Of a DNA stretch of 7,737 nt, positions 1 to 6,704 are shown piece by piece. How positions within the stretch are numbered: the first letter of the stretch is position 1; each line of letters begins with the position of its first letter. The translations under genes were made by a program, and so were the position numbers. Source of the stretch: Nitrospirota bacterium (GTDB lineage Bacteria > Nitrospirota > Nitrospiria > Nitrospirales > UBA8639); the NCBI GenBank assembly GCA_003233615.1, contig QIMB01000151.1:1-7737 (forward strand), read 5' to 3'. Below the pieces are notes generated by a model. That model made no database searches. It was not told where the DNA came from and was given only the letters and a program-made list of their open reading frames with translations.

Positions 1-19
1 GACTGATAGTACGACCTCA

Positions 20-1225
20 ATGCTGAAACAATCTGCGCTTATTGGCCGACAGGCTATATTCGACCGTGAAATGGAAGTGTTCGGGTATGAGCTCCTCTAT
101 CGAGACGGCACAGGAAATAGCGCTAATATCGTGGATGGAGACGAAGCCACTGCCAAAGTCATGGTCAATACGTTTTTAGAGTTTGGCATTGATCACATCG
201 CCGGGAATGGCAAGGCTTTTTTGAATCTCACAGCAAATTTCTTTTTGAATCGACATTATGAAGTGTTGCCCACAAAAAATGTCATTCTAGAAGTGTTGGA
301 AACAATTGAGCCCACACCTGCCGTGTTGGAAGTCCTTATCCAGGCTCGACAAGATGGTTATCAGATTGCCTTAGATGATTTTGTTGTGCAGGACTCGCAT
401 CGTGTCCTATTGGAACATGCTGACATTGTGAAAGTGGATGTGTTGGTATTTACCAGTGAGGAACTGAAGGAGCAGGTCGCCATGTTACAGCAATATCCTG
501 TTCGATTACTGGCTGAAAAGGTAGAAGATCAGAGTATGTATGAGCAATGCCTGGCCTTAGGATTTGAATATTTCCAAGGATATTTTTTTTGTAAGCCGCA
601 AATCATAGAAGGCGTGAGTCTTTCCAGCAATCGTATGGCTGTGGTGTTACTGCTTGCCAAGCTTCAAGATCCGTATATTGAACTGCATGAACTTGAAGGT
701 CTTGTGAAAAATGATATTGCCTTGAGTGTCAAATTATTGCGATATGTGAATTCGGCTTCGGTCGGGTTGCCAAGATCAGTAGATGAAATTTCTCAAGCCA
801 TTGGATTGGTCGGGACCGAACGCATGCGACAATGGGCGTCCTTGCTCGTATTGGCACAGACGGGTGAGAAACCATCCGAACTCATGCGTGTCGCTCTTAT
901 TCGAGCACATATGTGCGAAGCCCTGTGTCCTTTGTATGGCGCGTCACCTGGTCAGGGTTTTACGGTGGGACTGTTTTCAATACTCGATGCGTATTTAGAT
1001 TGTGATATGCAACAGCTCTTAACAGATCTTCCTCTTGCACCAGAAATTCTCGATGCCTTACTCAAGCAAGAAGGGGTATTAGGCAAAATATTAGCAGGAA
1101 TGTTGGCCTATGAACGGGGAGAATGGGAGCAAAGCGCTGTTCAAACAGTGGAGCCTGGAATAGTGAATTCTGTGTATTGGGAGAGTGTTGATTGGGCTGA
1201 TGGTGTTATGGTCGTGTTTAAATAG
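20..1225 (+). CDS. EAL-HDOD signalling protein (YuxH-type)
   Basis: This 401-aa protein has an N-terminal EAL (cyclic-di-GMP phosphodiesterase-type) domain, about residues 5-195, and a C-terminal HDOD domain, about 200-385, the usual YuxH-like arrangement. Most EAL signature positions can be followed: E24 in ELLYR, N69 in LNLT, E91/E94, D119-D120 in ALDDF, K138 in VKVD, E166 in LAEK, and Q186 with K192-P193 in FQGYFFCKP. The loop after DDF, normally GTGYSS, is replaced by VVQDS, so catalysis is uncertain and the domain may only bind c-di-GMP. The HDOD part shows the typical SVKLLRYVNSA and ISQAIGLVG segments but no metal-binding HD pair. No signal peptide or membrane segment is visible, so it is probably cytoplasmic. 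The chosen Met fits the family N-terminus (LIGRQAIFDRE), but no ribosome site is visible and the frame stays open to the window edge, so an upstream start is possible. It converges on the minus-strand gene ending at 1277. Confidence 0.9.
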   Translation: MLKQSALIGRQAIFDREMEVFGYELLYRDGTGNSANIVDGDEATAKVMVNTFLEFGIDHIAGNGKAFLNLTANFFLNRHYEVLPTKNVILEVLETIEPTPAVLEVLIQARQDGYQIALDDFVVQDSHRVLLEHADIVKVDVLVFTSEELKEQVAMLQQYPVRLLAEKVEDQSMYEQCLALGFEYFQGYFFCKPQIIEGVSLSSNRMAVVLLLAKLQDPYIELHELEGLVKNDIALSVKLLRYVNSASVGLPRSVDEISQAIGLVGTERMRQWASLLVLAQTGEKPSELMRVALIRAHMCEALCPLYGASPGQGFTVGLFSILDAYLDCDMQQLLTDLPLAPEILDALLKQEGVLGKILAGMLAYERGEWEQSAVQTVEPGIVNSVYWESVDWADGVMVVFK

Positions 1226-1276
1226 GGTAACACGTGACCGGGCGTGGCCCTCCTCTGTAATTCCTGTCAAAAATGA

Positions 1277-2443
1277 TTACCCTCGTCGTTTATCGTCCTG
1301 CTCACCGATAAAGGCATCAATGACGCCTAACCCCTTCTCGCTCAGTTCTATTGGCTTGTCATCTTCTTCAGTTGCAATTTGATCATCAGGTAGTTTGGGA
1401 ATGATTTTGGCCGAAATTTCGTCTTCTAAGGCTTCGTCAGAAAGGTCCATGTCATTGAACAGGGCATGCAAGCGCTGAAAAGCCAGAATGGAACGAGCGT
1501 GGGACGCCCAAGAACCGGAGAATTCTGTATCGTTGACCTTCGTAATGCTTGTCCAGAATTTAGATTCTTCTGGTTCTGACATGTCACCATTCACGAAAGC
1601 CTGTAGTTTGCTTAATAAAATTTCTTCTGTTTTTTCTAACCCATCGTATTCGACGAGTGATCGTTCGATCGGGCGTTTAGCCAAAGTCGTAAAGGTTTCA
1701 CGCCAGAGGTCCAAAGGTTGGACCGTCCCGTTAGAGGGCGAAGACGTCTCTTGGCTCTTTTGTAGCCTGGTGAGAAATTGTTCCAGAGCTTTCACTTTTC
1801 TTGCAGCGAGACTCCCGAGGGGGATACCCCAGACGTGGGCAATCTCATGGTCTTTGAGTGAGGAGTTTCCTGCGGTGATGAATTCTTGTTGTGAGATTTT
1901 GTGACGCCGCCGCAAAATGGCGCGTCTACGCAGCAATCCTTGATATTCTAATAAGAGTCGTTGTTGTTGGTAATCTTTTTGGACGACCTCCTCATGCTCC
2001 CATGCACGATCCAATTTTCGAATCTCTTGTCGTAGAAGCACTTTTGGCGCGTGATTTTTGGTCGTCTGTAGCGTCTCGTCGTCTGTCGTATAGTTTTCCT
2101 TGAGCAGGTGTTCGACGATACGAATCTTTTGATCCATGAGATCCAACGTCTGCTTCAGAAAATCCACATGCATTCCCGGCCGCTCACGTTTTTGTCGGTA
2201 ATAACCTTTATATTGGTTGGAACGGGAAGTGACATTTTGCACGGCTTCAAGGGTAATGCCTTTGCCCTCTGGCTGCATGCCAGATCCAAACCGAGAGTCG
2301 GGTTGGTCGGTGGCCATATAATCAATGGCGTCTTGCGAGAGATCGATGTATTGCAAGAGAAGGAGTTGAATCATCGCTTGATTTTGGATAGGCAGGTCCT
2401 GAAGTGCGGATTCAATATGTTTAAACTCAATAGTAATCGACAT
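1277..2443 (-). CDS. Hypothetical protein with sigma-region-4-like HTH
   Basis: I do not recognise this 388-aa protein. Residues about 95-185 are rich in charged, heptad-like helix and become very basic towards the end (LLRRRAILRRRHK, 170-182). The stretch around 195-225 (DHEIAHVWGIPLGSLAARK and the following KALEQF) reads like the helix-turn-helix of sigma-70 region 4, whose usual form is EIAxxLGIPxGTVKSRLxRA. The C-terminal third (about 255-388) is acidic, predicted helical and ends in a charged tail. There is no signal peptide or membrane segment. AGGA lies 7 bases before the ATG, supporting this start. It begins 30 bp after the 73-aa gene upstream and is presumably in its operon. A DNA- or RNA polymerase-binding role is inference from the HTH resemblance only; a structural coiled-coil protein is an alternative. 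Confidence 0.8.
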   Translation of the reverse strand: MSITIEFKHIESALQDLPIQNQAMIQLLLLQYIDLSQDAIDYMATDQPDSRFGSGMQPEGKGITLEAVQNVTSRSNQYKGYYRQKRERPGMHVDFLKQTLDLMDQKIRIVEHLLKENYTTDDETLQTTKNHAPKVLLRQEIRKLDRAWEHEEVVQKDYQQQRLLLEYQGLLRRRAILRRRHKISQQEFITAGNSSLKDHEIAHVWGIPLGSLAARKVKALEQFLTRLQKSQETSSPSNGTVQPLDLWRETFTTLAKRPIERSLVEYDGLEKTEEILLSKLQAFVNGDMSEPEESKFWTSITKVNDTEFSGSWASHARSILAFQRLHALFNDMDLSDEALEDEISAKIIPKLPDDQIATEEDDKPIELSEKGLGVIDAFIGEQDDKRRG

Positions 2444-2473
2444 GTATAATTCCTACGTTAAGAGGATGATGTT

Positions 2474-2695
2474 CTACGATGACGAATTCGCTTCATTCTG
2501 TGATTCTAAATAGGTGGCGGCAAACTCACGGAGTTGCTGGACGGTTCCACTTGCAAATAGTTCTCTCGGAATAGGAACTCTTACCAATTCGTCGACGTTG
2601 GCTCCTCGTTCCGCTGCCCATTCTTCGTCAACATATAATGTGATCGCTCCATCTGGTTCGCGGCGTACGAACAAAATATTTTCTTCTTCATCCAT
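2474..2695 (-). CDS. Small acidic hypothetical protein
   Basis: This 73-aa protein is not recognised. It opens with an acidic stretch (MDEEEN), continues with what may be two short beta strands (ILFVRREPDG and AITLYVDEEW), and then has a probable amphipathic helix (TVQQLREFAATYLES) before a polar Ser-rich tail. No cysteine motif, signal peptide or membrane segment is present. It is likely real because a good promoter (2734-2763) and a GAGG ribosome site 8 bases before the ATG precede it, and because the 388-aa gene starts 30 bp after its stop on the same strand. It may be a small partner or regulator of that protein; this rests on the gene pairing alone. Confidence 0.7.
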   Translation of the reverse strand: MDEEENILFVRREPDGAITLYVDEEWAAERGANVDELVRVPIPRELFASGTVQQLREFAATYLESQNEANSSS

Positions 2696-2733
2696 TAAGA
2701 ATCCTCAAAAAAATGGCCAGAAATCATAGGGTT

Positions 2734-2763
2734 GTGATAGCACACCATTTGAAGGGCTGTCAA
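2734..2763 (-). promoter_or_regulatory. Sigma-70 promoter for the 73-aa/388-aa operon
   Basis: On the minus strand a perfect TTGACA (2763-2758) is followed after 18 bp by TATCAC (2739-2734, 4/6 match to TATAAT). Transcription would start near 2727, giving a leader of about 32 bases that contains the GAGG ribosome site. It lies just past the terminator of the upstream HemQ-family gene, so the pair is likely an independent unit. Confidence 0.5.
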
Positions 2764-2806
2764 AAGCTCAGCAAGTGCAGAATTTTCAAATTCCTCAGGA
2801 AATAGG

Positions 2807-2842
2807 CAAAAAAACACTGGCTATGGAAACCATAGCCAGTGT
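2807..2842 (-). terminator. Rho-independent terminator of the HemQ-family gene
   Basis: A perfect 13-bp stem (ACACTGGCTATGG with CCATAGCCAGTGT, loop 2827-2829) is followed on the minus strand by a run of seven T (complement of 2808-2814, the last T being shared with the stem base). It sits about 55 bp beyond the stop of the minus-strand HemQ-family gene. On the plus strand no T run follows, so it acts in one direction. Confidence 0.9.
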
Positions 2843-2896
2843 GTTATTCCCAAAGATGCTGATAAGAGGAATTGTCGACAATTGCCTCGTAAATCG

Positions 2897-3604
2897 TTAC
2901 CCTCCCAGCGTTTCTACGACGTCTTTTATAGATTTCATGATGCAGGTAAAAATGGGGATGTCCCGTTTGACATACCGGCTGCCTTCTGTCGATCGCAGTT
3001 CCATCACCAAATCCAAGAAATCCTGTGGAGAGTCTGTTTCGAACGCGACGACAAATTCTTGGTCGTCCAATCCAAAAGAATAGGTCGTATTGAGTTTGAC
3101 GGAAGGGTATTTGTGCCCAACGGCAATGTGCTCATCCATCATACCCTGACGAGCAGCTTTCGTGAGCAAATACCATTCTCGAGTTTTTTCGAACGGGTAG
3201 ACAAAGATGTATTTGGCCCGTCCAGGGGTAATTTGTAATCTCCGACTTTCTTGGCCCTCATGTACATGACTATCCACATAAATGGAACGTTTCGTCATAG
3301 AAAGATAGGAATAGGGATTGGTAAGGTACTGTCCCAACCCAGTGGCCAACAGCTTTGAGCTCATTTCCTGGAACATCTCTAAGTCATAGCTGATCCGCCA
3401 CAACAGAAAGTCGCAATCGCCTCGGATACCTGTTGTCGTATAGGGAACCACGATAACTTTGCCTTGATACTCTTCTATCACTTGGACAAATTCTTGTTTG
3501 CCGAGGTCTCGTGCTTCTTTGGGAAGACGTCGCCACAAAGGATCAACTTTATAAAAACAAAAATTGACGAACTGTTGCTTGGTAGCCTGTTCGGCACCGG
3601 CCAT
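2897..3604 (-). CDS. Chlorite dismutase/HemQ-family, likely coproheme decarboxylase
   Basis: This 235-aa haem protein belongs to the chlorite dismutase/HemQ family. Visible hallmarks are YPFEKTREWYLL (136-147), with Y136 and K140 matching the Tyr/Lys pair that oxidative decarboxylation of coproheme III depends on in HemQ/ChdC, the proximal haem ligand H159 in MMDEH, and FGLDDQEFVVAFETD (177-191). True chlorite dismutases have a distal Arg 13 residues after the proximal His; here that place is Asn (N172) or, allowing a one-residue gap, a neighbouring Leu or Thr. The likely reaction is coproheme to haem b in the coproporphyrin-dependent haem pathway; O2 evolution from chlorite is unlikely. Length is close to the family norm for long Cld proteins. 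There is no signal peptide, so it should be cytoplasmic. GGAGGT six bases before the ATG fixes the start. It is a single-gene unit, divergent from cinA, with no other haem genes in view. Confidence 0.88.
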   Translation of the reverse strand: MAGAEQATKQQFVNFCFYKVDPLWRRLPKEARDLGKQEFVQVIEEYQGKVIVVPYTTTGIRGDCDFLLWRISYDLEMFQEMSSKLLATGLGQYLTNPYSYLSMTKRSIYVDSHVHEGQESRRLQITPGRAKYIFVYPFEKTREWYLLTKAARQGMMDEHIAVGHKYPSVKLNTTYSFGLDDQEFVVAFETDSPQDFLDLVMELRSTEGSRYVKRDIPIFTCIMKSIKDVVETLGG

Positions 3605-3610
3605 AATGGC

Positions 3611-3616
3611 ACCTCC
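3611..3616 (-). promoter_or_regulatory. Strong ribosome binding site of the HemQ-family gene
   Basis: GGAGGT on the minus strand, six bases before the ATG at 3604. It is the strongest ribosome site in the window and settles the start of this gene. Confidence 0.85.
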
Positions 3617-3668
3617 AAATTAGAAAGGAAAACCTGCGTATTTGTAACGACTTAAAAGAAAGCTGAAA

Positions 3669-3698
3669 TTTTTACCATCGGCACCGTAATCTTGTCAA
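3669..3698 (-). promoter_or_regulatory. Sigma-70 promoter of the HemQ-family gene
   Basis: On the minus strand a perfect TTGACA (3698-3693) is followed after 18 bp by TAAAAA (3674-3669, 4/6). Transcription would start near 3662, leaving a leader of about 58 bases. No operator-like inverted repeat was noticed around it. In the rest of the 233-bp divergent region I could not find a convincing promoter for cinA. Confidence 0.5.
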
Positions 3699-3837
3699 TG
3701 AGCCTTTGTGCTGATGGCCATTTTTGATGTGGGAGATGCTGTATGTGTTCAAGAAAGAGTGTCTATAACTCTTGAGGAATTGGTAGTGTGTCTAAAAAAT
3801 TGATAGAGCAACACATATCAGTATTGTGAGATTTTGA

Positions 3838-5109
3838 ATGAAACCTTTCCGTGCAGACATTCTCGCAATCGGCTCAGAGTTGCTCCATGGGGGCCGAGTC
3901 GATAGCAATTCGGTCTTTATTGCAAATATGTTGGCCAATTGCGGTATTAGGGTGGCCAAAAAACTGGTCCTGAGTGATGAACTCCGTGATATTCAATCGG
4001 CATTGCGTTCGTCCTCCAAGCACGCCAATGTGGTGATTGTAACCGGGGGGCTCGGATCCACGGTCGATGATCGTACGCGCGAGGCTGTCGCACACACTTT
4101 TGGCCGCCCTTTGGCTGTTCGTAGAAAAGCCATGCAGATACTCAAGAGACAAGTTCAAGGTCGAGGCCGAACCGTGACGCCTCTGTTGGCAAAGCAAGCA
4201 CGTATTCCATCAGGTGCCATTGTCTTAGATAATTGTGTCGGAACCGCACCAGGGTTTTATGTCCAGGAGAAGATGGCTCACGTGTTTGTGTTACCGGGTG
4301 TGCCTCGTGAGGCACGGGAAATGATGGAGATGCAGGTTGTTCCCATCCTGAAAAGAAAACTGCAGTCTTCAACATATCTCTGGTCGCATGCCTTCAATAC
4401 GATGGGGTTGCCCGAAACCGATATTCAGCAGCGAGTAGCATCTTTATTCCGCAAGCCTTTCGCTGTGGATCTGAGTTTGTTGGCGTCAACGAAAGGTGTG
4501 AAGCTGACGCTGAGCTGTTGGCGTCCACTGAAGCACAAGACTAGGCGCTCTGCGGCGGAGGATTTCCCAGAAGGGGATATTCTCATTCAGGACATTCGTC
4601 ACATGTTAGAGCCTTGGCTGTTTTCTGAAGGTGAACTGACCATGGAAGAGGTGGTTGGACAATTATTGTCTTCACTCCATTGGGCTCTTGCGTTGGCAGA
4701 ATCCTGTACGGGAGGGCTCATCGCTCACCGATTAACTGACATTCCTGGGAGTTCGACATTCCTGGATCGAGGGGTCATCACCTATAGCAATAGGGCTAAA
4801 CAGGAATTGTTGGGAGTCTCACCAACGCTAGTACAAAAATATGGTGCTGTGAGTGCGCAAGTGGCAGAAGCCATGGCAAAGGGTATTCGCAAGAAAAGCC
4901 GTGTGGATCTAGGCGTGAGTGTTACCGGAATTGCAGGACCTGGTGGCGGATCGGTCAAGAAACCAATCGGTTTGGTCTATATGGCGATTGATGGGCCACA
5001 TGGAAATCAGTCACAACGCTTCCAGTTTTTTGGCGATCGTTCAGAGATAAAATTTCGTGCGTCTCACGCTGCCCTGAACATGATCCGTCGATATTGTCGG
5101 AAATGTTGA
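3838..5109 (+). CDS. cinA: CinA: NMN deamidase / ADP-ribose pyrophosphatase
   Basis: This is a full-length two-domain CinA of 423 aa. The N-terminal MoCF-like domain (about 7-175) has the family segments IGSELLHG (11-18; Ser13 where Asp or Thr is usual) and TGGLGSTVDDRT (69-80), the latter associated with ADP-ribose pyrophosphatase activity. A linker domain spans about 180-262. The C-terminal PncC domain (about 268-420) has AESCTGG (287-293, candidate nucleophile S289), GVITYSNRAK (312-321), SVTGIAGPGGG (361-371) and GDRSEIKFRAS (399-409), and should deamidate nicotinamide mononucleotide to nicotinate mononucleotide in pyridine nucleotide salvage in the cytoplasm. The ATG lies just before the conserved FRADILAIG, but no clear ribosome site precedes it. 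Its order with thpR and recA is a widespread arrangement. The stop codon lies inside the palindrome at 5099-5220, so the last residues (RKC) are encoded by the repeat. Confidence 0.95.
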   Translation: MKPFRADILAIGSELLHGGRVDSNSVFIANMLANCGIRVAKKLVLSDELRDIQSALRSSSKHANVVIVTGGLGSTVDDRTREAVAHTFGRPLAVRRKAMQILKRQVQGRGRTVTPLLAKQARIPSGAIVLDNCVGTAPGFYVQEKMAHVFVLPGVPREAREMMEMQVVPILKRKLQSSTYLWSHAFNTMGLPETDIQQRVASLFRKPFAVDLSLLASTKGVKLTLSCWRPLKHKTRRSAAEDFPEGDILIQDIRHMLEPWLFSEGELTMEEVVGQLLSSLHWALALAESCTGGLIAHRLTDIPGSSTFLDRGVITYSNRAKQELLGVSPTLVQKYGAVSAQVAEAMAKGIRKKSRVDLGVSVTGIAGPGGGSVKKPIGLVYMAIDGPHGNQSQRFQFFGDRSEIKFRASHAALNMIRRYCRKC

Positions 5110-5220
5110 AAAAAGCCGCCAGCGGCGTTCTCGCCATTTTTCCGTGCTCACGTACTGAGAGTACGCTCCGCGCGTCAAAAAGGCTGCGGCCTTGCTGGAC
5201 GGACTTTTTTGAACATTCCC
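5099..5220 (+). repeat. Long imperfect palindromic element, probable terminator
   Basis: The stretch is one imperfect palindrome centred near 5158. Its core is CGTACT-gag-AGTACG (5151-5165), and its outer arms match well: GGAAATGTTGAAAAAAG (5099-5115) against the complement of the 5204-5220 end, 15 of 17. Between these lie partly matching GC-rich arms (for example CCAGC with GCTGG). The left arm contains the cinA stop. The right arm ends in a run of six T on the plus strand, and the left arm gives the same on the minus strand, so the transcript could work as a bidirectional terminator. I associate similar elements with Nitrospira genomes as dispersed repeats, but only one copy is in this window. 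No flanking target duplication was seen. Confidence 0.7.
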
Positions 5221-5322
5221 TTGGCTGTTGACGTCGCTGGTACCTCGAGTATGTATGGGCTATCAGCGTGATATTATTCAACAGGCTTTTAGTCTTCAAT
5301 TCAAAAACCTAAAACCAGCCGT

Positions 5323-5907
5323 ATGATCCGAGTCTTTCTAGGGGCAGAACTTTCTTGCGCTGTCCGAGACACACTCTCCTCCTTACAACAGCAACTCAAA
5401 AAGACACTGCCGCCTATCAATTGGGTTCGACCTGAATCTATTCACCTGACCTTGAAATTTCTAGGGTATGTTGACCCATCAATCATTTTCAAGCTCTTTT
5501 CCGTGCTTGAACCGATAGGAAAGAAACAACACGATTTTTCAATTGATGTTCATGGGCTAGGAGTCTTTCCCCAGGTCAAACATCCCAGAATACTCTGGGT
5601 TGGGTTCACAGGAAATACGCAAGCCTTACAGGAGCTAGTCTTAGAAATTGAAGCTGCTTTAGAACCCTTAGGTTTTCCTGCTGAAGAGAAGTCCTATCAT
5701 CCTCATCTGACTTTGGCGCGGATAAAGCGTGAGAACGCCACGGTCGGGGCAGCTCTCATGGAAAGTGGGGTGTTGGGGAATGATCAACATCTAGGCTCGT
5801 TGACCATTGACCGGTTTACGCTTTTTCAAAGTGACCTGGATTCTTCCGGGGCCAGATACACGCCACTCACAACTGTGCTGCTCTCGCAACAAACACCAGA
5901 ACTGTAA
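5323..5907 (+). CDS. thpR: RNA 2',3'-cyclic phosphodiesterase (LigT/ThpR family)
   Basis: This 194-aa member of the 2H phosphoesterase superfamily has its two defining motifs at normal positions: HLTLKFLG (H41, T43) and HPHLTLARIK (active His H128, T130). The N-terminus MIRVFLGAEL and the segment HPRILWVGF (87-95) are also typical, and the length is normal. Family members open 2',3'-cyclic phosphates on RNA ends, and some join 2'-5' RNA ends in vitro; the biological substrate is not clear. The Met directly before IRVFLGAEL is the only sensible start, though no Shine-Dalgarno sequence is visible. The gene lies between cinA and a recA promoter, matching the common cinA-thpR-recA order. The preceding palindrome probably ends most cinA transcripts, so thpR may have its own promoter, for which TTGACG at 5228-5233 is only a weak candidate. 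Confidence 0.93.
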   Translation: MIRVFLGAELSCAVRDTLSSLQQQLKKTLPPINWVRPESIHLTLKFLGYVDPSIIFKLFSVLEPIGKKQHDFSIDVHGLGVFPQVKHPRILWVGFTGNTQALQELVLEIEAALEPLGFPAEEKSYHPHLTLARIKRENATVGAALMESGVLGNDQHLGSLTIDRFTLFQSDLDSSGARYTPLTTVLLSQQTPEL

Positions 5908-5924
5908 GGACGGGTCGAAGAAAA

Positions 5925-6042
5925 GCATTTACCTGTTTCCGTGTGTCGGGTAAAATATCCCGACCTCTTTTCTCATTGCAATTGAACCAAAATAATGCCA
6001 TGGCCGATCGTACTGCCTCCTCAAAAGACTCAGCCAAAGACG
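5925..6042 (+). repeat. Direct repeat of recA promoter and 5' end, copy 1
   Basis: These 118 bp match 7620-7737 at 114 positions. The four differences are at 5954, 5957, 5992 and 5993; copy 2 has G at all four, whereas this copy has A, A, A and T. The repeat starts 75 bases before the recA ATG. Its true right end cannot be seen because the window stops inside copy 2. The sequence left of the repeat is unrelated in the two copies: here it is the end of thpR. Confidence 0.95.
5928..5964 (+). promoter_or_regulatory. recA promoter with inverted-repeat operator, copy 1
   Basis: TTTACC (5928-5933) and TAAAAT (5951-5956) are 17 bp apart and form a good sigma-70 promoter. The -10 box lies inside GTCGGG-N8-CCCGAC (5945-5964), a perfect 6-bp inverted repeat, as expected of a repressor site. 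A LexA-type SOS repressor is the natural guess in front of recA, but the motif is not one of the LexA boxes I know, so the regulator is inferred. The repeat followed by CTCTTTTCTC could instead form a weak terminator hairpin for thpR. Confidence 0.5.
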
Positions 6043-6405
6043 GAAAAAACAAGCCCTGGATTTAGCCCTGACCCAAATTGAGAAGCAATTTGGAAAAGGC
6101 GCCATTATGAAGTTGGGCGTGGCTGAAACTCCAGCTCATATTTCCGCTATTTCTACAGGCTTGTTAACCTTGGACATGGCCTTAGGTATTGGAGTTTGCC
6201 CCAGGGGACGAGTCATTGAGATCTCTGGCCCAGAGTCTTCGGGGAAAACCACATTGTGTCTCAATGGTATTGCCGAAGCTCAAAAAACCGGAGATGCGGC
6301 TGCCTTTATCGATGCTGAATATGCTTTGGACATTTCTTACACCAAGAAACATAGCGTACAGACGGATGATCTGCTGATCGTCTATTACCGGGGAGCAGGC
6401 CTTAT
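6000..6405 (+). pseudogene. recA: Truncated, frameshifted recA fragment
   Basis: This is the first third of a recA gene in decay. From the ATG at 6000 the reading runs through MADRTASSKDSAKD and stops at TAG 6063-6065. A missing base near 6053 shifts the frame: from 6053 another frame encodes ALDLALTQIEKQFGKGAIMK and continues through the intact Walker A motif GPESSGKTT (6227-6253) and AAFIDAEYALD. Near 6380-6390 a second indel, about 8 bases lost, shifts it again, since TGEQAL of the RecA consensus is readable at 6387-6404 only in another frame. Beyond about 6405 no RecA similarity is seen. Unusual residues, such as Cys in GVCPRGR and Tyr where AEHALD normally has His, also suggest relaxed selection. 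The ribosome site present in copy 2 is changed here from AAAGGAA to AAAATAA. It occupies the position after thpR where recA is expected. A residual 106-aa reading from ATG 6107 is open but lacks most of the RecA core. Confidence 0.9.
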
Positions 6406-6704
6406 TAAGGAGTCAGACTCGAAATAATTCCACGCTTTCTCTTCCTTTCAGTAGGAAGTTTGAAAAGATAACAAGAGGGAAGTGATTGGTGGCAAGGAAA
6501 TAGGAGTATAAGTTTTTTGAAAGAGGTTCATTAGGAGATATGATAATCTTTCTTTCGTGCGATGGGTTATTGATAGAAATCAGTTTCGTTCTACTTCTTA
6601 AGTAGCCCGTTGCTTTGGTGGCACTTTTGAAATTTGCGTGGTGTTGTCCCAAGCTCAGATACAGACCCCTTGTCAGGGCTATAGTCTCGCGGTATTCTAT
6701 ATGT
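6406..6704 (+). other. AT-rich gap between recA fragment and DUF433 gene
   Basis: I see no gene here. A minus-strand open frame crosses it but has no ribosome site or recognisable motif. Two small hairpins are present: CTTCCT/AGGAAG around 6441-6458 and CTACTT-ctt-AAGTAG at 6591-6605; neither is followed by a strong T run. The left edge is where RecA similarity ends, so one junction of the insertion probably lies near 6405. The right end holds the promoter of the DUF433 gene. Confidence 0.5.
6670..6698 (+). promoter_or_regulatory. Promoter of the DUF433-DUF5615 pair
   Basis: TTGTCA (6670-6675) and TATTCT (6693-6698) are separated by 17 bp. Transcription from it would start about 6705, at the ATG of the DUF433 gene itself, and no Shine-Dalgarno sequence is present, which suggests a leaderless message. 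An overlapping alternative -10, CTATAT at 6697-6702, would place the start slightly inside the gene. Confidence 0.4.

Noticed and set aside
1224..1283. AGGGTAA and TTACCCT forming a 7-bp inverted repeat between the two converging genes
   Set aside because: The arms are 46 bases apart with only a weak GGGC-gtg-GCCC hairpin inside and no T run, so it is too poor to call a terminator.
1488..1904. 138-aa plus-strand open frame
   Set aside because: It is antisense to the 388-aa gene, which has the promoter and ribosome site; this frame has neither.
3764..3769. TATAAC as the -10 box of a cinA promoter
   Set aside because: No acceptable -35 hexamer lies 16-18 bp upstream.
4955..5299. 114-aa minus-strand open frame over the cinA end and the palindrome
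   Set aside because: It lies antisense to conserved CinA motifs and inside the palindromic repeat; its amino acids are a by-product of the repeat.
6107..6427. 106-aa frame read as a short functional RecA-like protein
   Set aside because: Its Met is internal to the normal RecA sequence, the upstream part is frameshifted, the last residues are out of frame relative to RecA, and most of the core is missing.
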